From contig CAJZGD010000043.1 in the NCBI GenBank assembly GCA_915275065.1, positions 1-12,985 on the forward strand: DNA of 12,985 bases, in the 5' to 3' direction. Positions 12,463 to 12,985 of this stretch are shown in pieces; position 1 is the first letter of the stretch; each line of letters begins with the position of its first letter. The notes beneath the pieces are model-generated. The model saw only the letters and a list, made by a program, of their open reading frames with translations. It ran no database searches and was not told the DNA's origin. The translations under genes were made by a program, and so were the position numbers. The stretch is from an uncultured Corynebacterium sp. (GTDB taxonomy: Bacteria > Actinomycetota > Actinomycetes > Mycobacteriales > Mycobacteriaceae).

Positions 12463-12985
12463 ATGTCCGCCGCCCGTAAAACCCGTCGAAATCGCCGGAA
12501 TCGCCCGGGCCGCTGCGTAGGTTCCACCACGCCCCAGCCCGCAACAATATCAGCCACCAATCAGGAACCAGGCTTCAAAGCTGTGACACAAGACTATAAC
12601 CGAAAGGTCTTTGCTTTCCTCCTTAGTGTCGCACACGATCCAGGATATAAACCTGTTGAGCTGCGGGGAATCATCATGGAATCATTGGGGGTGAGCAGAA
12701 TCCATGCAAACTATCTCATTATAGCTGTTCGGGCGCTCAGTCGGATCGCTCATCTTTGTAAAAACATCACCATGGCAGGCACCATGGATATCGCTCGACT
12801 CGCCATCATCGGCAAGTATTTACGTGGGCTCAACCACAAACAACTGTCACAAATCCAGTCTGAGTTACGGCACCTGTGTGATTCACCGGAATGGATCACC
12901 CCTACAGCAATGCGGAAACTACTCGCACAGGCCCGCATCACCGTTGACGATGAGGCTCGGCGCAAAGCGGAAGAGGCGGCACGAC
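12463..12985 (+). CDS. Unrecognised arginine-rich protein, possibly DUF222/HNH-endonuclease type (3' end outside window)
   Basis: The frame is open from a well-placed ATG to the right edge (174 residues seen). The N-terminus is very basic (MSAARKTRRNRRNRPGR), followed by a Ser/Thr/Pro linker to about residue 35 and then an all-helical region with SLGVSRIHANYLIIAVRALSRIAHL and a charged helix DDEARRKAEEAAR at the visible end. The helical layout, with a region resembling a helix-turn-helix (LGVSRIHANYLIIA) and a final Asp/Glu/Arg/Ala helix, recalls the N-terminal part of actinobacterial DUF222/13E12 proteins that often end in an HNH nuclease domain. No HNH motif is visible because the gene is cut. 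This is a tentative resemblance; a DNA-binding protein of another type is possible. It is divergent from cobB across the DnaA-box module. Confidence 0.6.
   Translation, partial: MSAARKTRRNRRNRPGRCVGSTTPQPATISATNQEPGFKAVTQDYNRKVFAFLLSVAHDPGYKPVELRGIIMESLGVSRIHANYLIIAVRALSRIAHLCKNITMAGTMDIARLAIIGKYLRGLNHKQLSQIQSELRHLCDSPEWITPTAMRKLLAQARITVDDEARRKAEEAAR

Noticed and set aside
12290..12560. Small open frames on both strands across the cobB upstream region
   Set aside because: They lack plausible ribosome binding sites or leaderless promoters, cover the repeat module and have biased, low-information translations; the minus one is antisense to the arginine-rich N-terminus.

Overview
The window looks like a piece of chromosome from a Corynebacterium or a close relative in the Mycobacteriales. 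The evidence is the gene order: nusA and rimP, a divergent ferritin-like DUF4439 lipoprotein gene, proS, then cobA and cobB. This is the order I recall for the Mycobacterium tuberculosis region around Rv2841c-Rv2848c. The protein sequences (actinobacterial-type ProRS, RimP, NusA) and the moderate GC content fit a corynebacterium. I see no insertion sequence, transposase, tRNA, rRNA or CRISPR array.

Layout. (1) 1-1240, minus strand: nusA (its 3' end runs off the left edge) directly behind rimP. (2) 1269-2021, plus strand: a lipoprotein with a DUF4439 domain. (3) 2057-3811, minus: proS. (4) 3948-4634, plus: an unrecognised single-pass membrane protein. (5) 4676-8545, minus: an orphan peptide-type substrate-binding lipoprotein, preceded by a two-domain acyltransferase-3/SGNH membrane O-acyltransferase; together they are a likely envelope module. 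(6) 8733-9494, plus: yaaA (peroxide stress, iron), whose 3' end overlaps cobA convergently by 70 bp. (7) 9425-12140, minus: cobB - ogt - cobA, two tetrapyrrole/cobalamin genes with a DNA alkylation repair gene between them. (8) 12141-12462: a 322-bp intergenic region with a repeated module containing two perfect DnaA boxes in inverted orientation. (9) 12463-end, plus: the 5' part of an unrecognised arginine-rich protein, cut by the right edge.

The clearest non-coding pattern is that nine of the twelve genes have a TANNNT -10 hexamer 6-9 bases before the start codon and no convincing Shine-Dalgarno sequence. That is the layout of leaderless (or nearly leaderless) transcripts. The exceptions, nusA, the 3948 gene and the 12463 gene, have good ribosome binding sites. 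If correct, this moves the preferred starts of rimP and proS well inside the longest open frames, gives the cobB-ogt-cobA genes individual promoters, and raises a GTG start as an option for two envelope genes.

I found no clear previously undescribed multi-gene system. The items most worth a second look are the paired DnaA-box module, the leaderless promoter pattern, the yaaA/cobA overlap, the tandem 9-bp repeat in the cobB promoter, and a perfect 9-bp stem between the acyltransferase gene and yaaA.
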